A program made the translations under genes and the position numbers. A stretch of 7,610 bases of DNA from a bacterium HR39 (GTDB taxonomy: Bacteria; Pseudomonadota; Alphaproteobacteria; Geminicoccales; Geminicoccaceae), in contig BEIP01000055.1 of NCBI GenBank assembly GCA_002898955.1, positions 1 to 7,610 of the forward strand. The letters run 5' to 3'. Every line of letters begins with the position of its first letter. Positions within the stretch are counted from its first letter, which is position 1. The notes beneath the pieces are model-generated. The model was not told the origin of the DNA and made no database searches. It saw only the letters and a list, made by a program, of their open reading frames with translations. Shown here one piece after another: positions 5,514 through 7,610 of this stretch.

Positions 5514-5981
5514 ATGAAGACCTATTCGGCGAAACCGGCCGACGTCGAGCGCAGGTGGTACGTCATCGACGCCGAGGGGCTGGTGCTCGGGCGGCTCGCG
5601 TCCTTCATCGCCAACCGGCTGCGCGGCAAGCACAAGCCTTACTACACGCCGCACATCGACTGCGGTGACCACATCATCGTGGTCAACGCCGAGAAGGTGG
5701 CCCTCACCGGGCGCAAGCGCGAGCAGAAGATCTACTGGCGCCACACCGGCTATCCGGGCGGCATCAAGGGCGAGCGGGCCGGCGACATCCTGGACGGCCG
5801 CTTCCCCGAGCGGGTCATCTACAAGGCGGTGGAGCGGATGATCAGCAAGGGCCCGCTGCGCAAGCAGATCATGAAGAAGCTCCACGTCTACAGGGGCCCG
5901 GACCATCCGCACCAGGCCCAGAAGCCCGAGCCCATCGACTTCCCCGCCCTGAACCGCAAGAACCGCGTCGAGGAGCTGTGA
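5514..5981 (+). CDS. rplM: 50S ribosomal protein L13
   Basis: This 155-aa protein is full length for alphaproteobacterial L13. The start [19 protein letters not shown] and the segments GLVLGRLAS (about 22-30), [43 protein letters not shown] and [14 protein letters not shown] are diagnostic. L13 is an early-assembly protein of the large subunit, binding 23S rRNA. In E. coli it also represses its own rplM-rpsI mRNA by binding the leader. The ribosome site is weak (only scattered GGA in the 15 bases before the ATG), which is compatible with leader-based control. rpsI follows after one base. Confidence 0.98.
   Translation: MKTYSAKPADVERRWYVIDAEGLVLGRLASFIANRLRGKHKPYYTPHIDCGDHIIVVNAEKVALTGRKREQKIYWRHTGYPGGIKGERAGDILDGRFPERVIYKAVERMISKGPLRKQIMKKLHVYRGPDHPHQAQKPEPIDFPALNRKNRVEEL
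5970..5975 (+). promoter_or_regulatory. Ribosome binding site for rpsI inside the rplM end
   Basis: GAGGAG, coding for the end of L13 (the Glu-Glu before the last Leu), sits 7 bases before the rpsI ATG at 5983. The two genes are one base apart. Confidence 0.7.
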
Positions 5982-5982
5982 G

Positions 5983-6474
5983 ATGGCCGAGGCCGGAACC
6001 GTCACCTCCCGGGGCTTCGAGGCCCTCGCCGAGCTGCAGAAGGGCGTCGAGGCCGAGGCCGAGGAGCTGAAGCCGAAGCTGGACGAGCTCGGCCGGGCCT
6101 ACGCCACCGGCGGCCGCAAGGAGGCCACCGCGCGGGTGTGGATCAGGCTCGGCAACGGCCAGTTCACCGTCAACGGCAAGCCCATGGCCGAGTACTTCCG
6201 CCGGCCGACGCTGCAGATGATCGTCAACCAGCCCTTCGCGGTCATCGGCCGGCTGGGCGACTTCGACGTCTACTGCACCGTCTCCGGCGGCGGCCTTTCG
6301 GGCCAGGCGGGTGCCGTGCGCCACGGCATCGCCCGGGCGCTGGTCAACTTCGACCCGACCCTGCGGCCGATCCTCAAGCAGCACGGCTTCCTCACCCGCG
6401 ACGCCCGCATGGTGGAGCGCAAGAAGTACGGCCGGCGCAAGGCGCGCAGGCGCTTCCAGTTCTCCAAGCGCTGA
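5983..6474 (+). CDS. rpsI: 30S ribosomal protein S9
   Basis: This 163-aa protein has the full S9 core from about residue 40: [65 protein letters not shown] and the invariant C-terminal FSKR, whose last residue reaches the tRNA in the P site. Before the core is an extension of about 38 residues, rich in Glu and Lys and probably helical ([19 protein letters not shown]). E. coli S9 (130 aa) lacks this extension, while alphaproteobacterial S9 proteins commonly have it. It is the second gene of the rplM operon. Confidence 0.98.
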   Translation: MAEAGTVTSRGFEALAELQKGVEAEAEELKPKLDELGRAYATGGRKEATARVWIRLGNGQFTVNGKPMAEYFRRPTLQMIVNQPFAVIGRLGDFDVYCTVSGGGLSGQAGAVRHGIARALVNFDPTLRPILKQHGFLTRDARMVERKKYGRRKARRRFQFSKR

Positions 6475-6490
6475 GGGCGCAGGGATCCGC

Positions 6491-6531
6491 AGCGTGGGCG
6501 GGGCCGGCCATCCGGCCCCGCCCGTGCTTTT
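6491..6531 (+). terminator. Intrinsic terminator of rplM-rpsI
   Basis: GGGCGGGGCCGG (6496-6507) and CCGGCCCCGCCC (6512-6523) form a perfect 12-bp stem with a CCAT loop, 21 bases after the rpsI stop. Five more pairs (AGCGT with GTGCT, two of them G-U) can extend it to 6491-6528. TTTT (6528-6531) follows. The T-run touches the stop codon of the opposing chelatase gene. On the minus strand no T-run follows the stem, so it is mainly a plus-strand terminator. Confidence 0.9.
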
Positions 6532-7292
6532 CAGCCAGCCCGCACCGCCGCCGCCTCGCCGGCGGCGAGCGCAACCCGGGCGACGTCGCGGATCAGCCGC
6601 GGCAGGGCGGGATGCAGCCCCACGGGTCCGGCGTAGATCGCGTTCTCGCCCAGTGGCGCCAGGGCGGCGCCGACGTCGTCGCGTCCGTGGGGGCCGGCGT
6701 CGACGAAGAAGGCGACGGCCACCACGGACGCCCCGCCCAGGGTCGCGACGACCTCCGTGACCAGGGGCTCGCACTCCAGAAAGGCCGTCTCCACCCGTGC
6801 GAAGCCGCTCTCCAGTGCGAGGCGGGCGGCGTGCCGCTCGAGGGTGGTGCGGGTTTCGGGGTGTTTCGGCGTGCCGTGGCCCACCAGCAGCAGCACGCTC
6901 GCGGCGGGATCGAAGCCGGCCTGCGCCGCCGCTCCCAGCGCCATCTCCCGCATCAGGGCGGCGCAGCCGGGATGCACGCCCACCGGCGCGCTCACCGGCA
7001 GATCGGGGCGGATGCGGGCGATCCGCTCGCGCGCCCAGTCGAAGATGTAGCCGCGCGCGAGCAGCAGCGGCACGACCACCGCCGGAGCCCGCACTCCCGC
7101 CAGCACCGTCTCGAGCGCGGGCTCGCCGCGCAGGCAGGCCGGCCGCACCGCCGCGAAGGCCTCCCGCAGCCGCGGATCCACGGCATGGCGCGCCGCCACG
7201 CCGGGGCCGCCCTCCACACCGTGGACCAGCAGCACCAGCTCCGCGCCTTCAGTGGCTGGTGCCCTCCTCGAAGGTGATCTTGTTGTGGACAT
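6531..7292 (-). CDS. Two-domain CbiX-type tetrapyrrole chelatase (sirohydrochlorin chelatase-like)
   Basis: This 253-aa protein is built from two similar halves. The N-terminal half starts ELVLLVHGVEGGPG (H24) and contains VVVPLLLARGYIFDWARERI. The C-terminal half has SVLLLVGHGTPKHPETRTTLERHAARL (H139) and VVAVAFFVDAGPHGRDDVGAAL (H202). The HG motif and the later G-x-H are the metal-binding histidines of CbiX/SirB class II chelatases, which insert cobalt, iron or nickel into sirohydrochlorin. Here the complete pair is in the C-terminal half; in the first half the second His is replaced by Ile83. The ATG at 7292 has GGGGA upstream but lies inside the previous gene, overlapping it by 44 bases; GTG at 7235, directly at the first beta strand, is an alternative. 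The overlap with a cytochrome cd1-type gene suggests iron insertion for siroheme/heme d1 synthesis. Substrate and metal are inferred. Confidence 0.78.
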   Translation of the reverse strand: MSTTRSPSRRAPATEGAELVLLVHGVEGGPGVAARHAVDPRLREAFAAVRPACLRGEPALETVLAGVRAPAVVVPLLLARGYIFDWARERIARIRPDLPVSAPVGVHPGCAALMREMALGAAAQAGFDPAASVLLLVGHGTPKHPETRTTLERHAARLALESGFARVETAFLECEPLVTEVVATLGGASVVAVAFFVDAGPHGRDDVGAALAPLGENAIYAGPVGLHPALPRLIRDVARVALAAGEAAAVRAG

Positions 7293-7610
7293 TGTACTTC
7301 CCCGAGGGATGGCGGGCGGGGATGCGGGTCACCTCTTCGAGGGTGCGGTCGTCGTAGACCACCACCCAGCCCGGATCCTCCATGACCGAGACCAGCACGT
7401 GCCGCCCCTCCCGGTCGAACTCGGCGTGGGCGGCGAGGGCGCCGGGCACCGGACGCAGCGTGGCCACGACTTCGAGGGTCTCCTCGTCGATCACCTGCAC
7501 GGCATCGCGGTGCGGCCCGAAGAACACGTCCACCCAGATGTGCGGGCTTTGCGCGTGGCTGCGGGCGAAGAAGCCGGGGCCGAGGGTGGGGATGCGCTTC
7601 ACCACCTCGA
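7249..7610 (-). CDS. Cytochrome cd1/NirN-like heme d1 protein, C-terminal fragment
   Basis: Only the last 119 residues are in the window; the gene continues past the right edge. The fragment shows beta-propeller blades: FFARSHAQSPHIWVDVFF, DAVQVIDEETLEVVATLRP, AAHAEFDREGRHVLVSV, GWVVVYDDRTLEEVTRIPA. It ends PSGKYNVHNKITFEEGTSH. The PSGKYNV(x)NK...EGTSH ending and the RSH...S...WVD blade are those of the cytochrome D1 heme domain proteins: nitrite reductase NirS and the heme d1 maturation proteins NirN and NirF. The ending resembles NirN-like or NirS-like proteins more than NirF, but the N-terminal cytochrome c part needed to decide is out of view. These proteins work in the periplasm in denitrification. 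The chelatase gene starts within its last codons, indicating one operon. Confidence 0.8.
   Translation of the reverse strand, partial: EVVKRIPTLGPGFFARSHAQSPHIWVDVFFGPHRDAVQVIDEETLEVVATLRPVPGALAAHAEFDREGRHVLVSVMEDPGWVVVYDDRTLEEVTRIPARHPSGKYNVHNKITFEEGTSH

Noticed and set aside
5405..5668. Small plus-strand frame overlapping the rplM leader and start, considered as a leader peptide
   Set aside because: It has no ribosome site, an unconvincing start, Arg/Gly/Ala-rich content, and runs far into rplM in another frame.
4959..6005. 348-codon minus-strand open frame opposite rplM
   Set aside because: rplM on the plus strand is certain, and the frame is only its antisense run into the divergent region.

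Overview
The window is GC-rich and densely coded, and reads as a chromosomal segment of an alphaproteobacterium. The best evidence is the rplM-rpsI pair: L13 starts [12 protein letters not shown] and S9 carries a long acidic N-terminal extension before its YATGGRK core, both typical of Alphaproteobacteria. The partial cytochrome cd1-type protein at the right edge suggests a denitrifier or a heme d1-making organism, possibly Rhodospirillales-like; that is inference.

Layout, left to right. (1) The N-terminal part of a metallophosphoesterase on the minus strand leaves the left edge. (2) A divergent region leads into two plus-strand genes: a 400-aa outer-membrane beta-barrel (PF10082-like) and a 196-aa polysaccharide-export (OPX/Wza-type) lipoprotein. 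They are separated by a strong hairpin that overlaps a good sigma70-type promoter. (3) An AmpG-family muropeptide permease follows on the plus strand. (4) Its 3' end overlaps, tail to tail, a minus-strand pair: a small secreted barrel-like protein of unknown function and, coupled to it through a TGATG stop/start, an atypical NAD(P)-binding SDR protein. (5) A divergent control region of about 300 bases holds one promoter for the secreted protein and another for rplM, plus a terminator-like leader hairpin. (6) rplM-rpsI ends in a textbook intrinsic terminator. (7) On the minus strand, entering from the right edge, the C-terminus of a cytochrome cd1/NirN-like protein overlaps a two-domain CbiX-type tetrapyrrole chelatase.

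Two small modules deserve attention. The barrel plus short OPX lipoprotein look like the outer-membrane exit of a polysaccharide secretion machine without any synthase genes beside it. The cd1-type protein plus the CbiX-like chelatase look like a piece of heme d1/siroheme metabolism. I saw no IS elements, CRISPR arrays, tRNAs or phage genes, and no convincing wholly new system. The most open questions are the unknown secreted protein and the regulatory hairpins.
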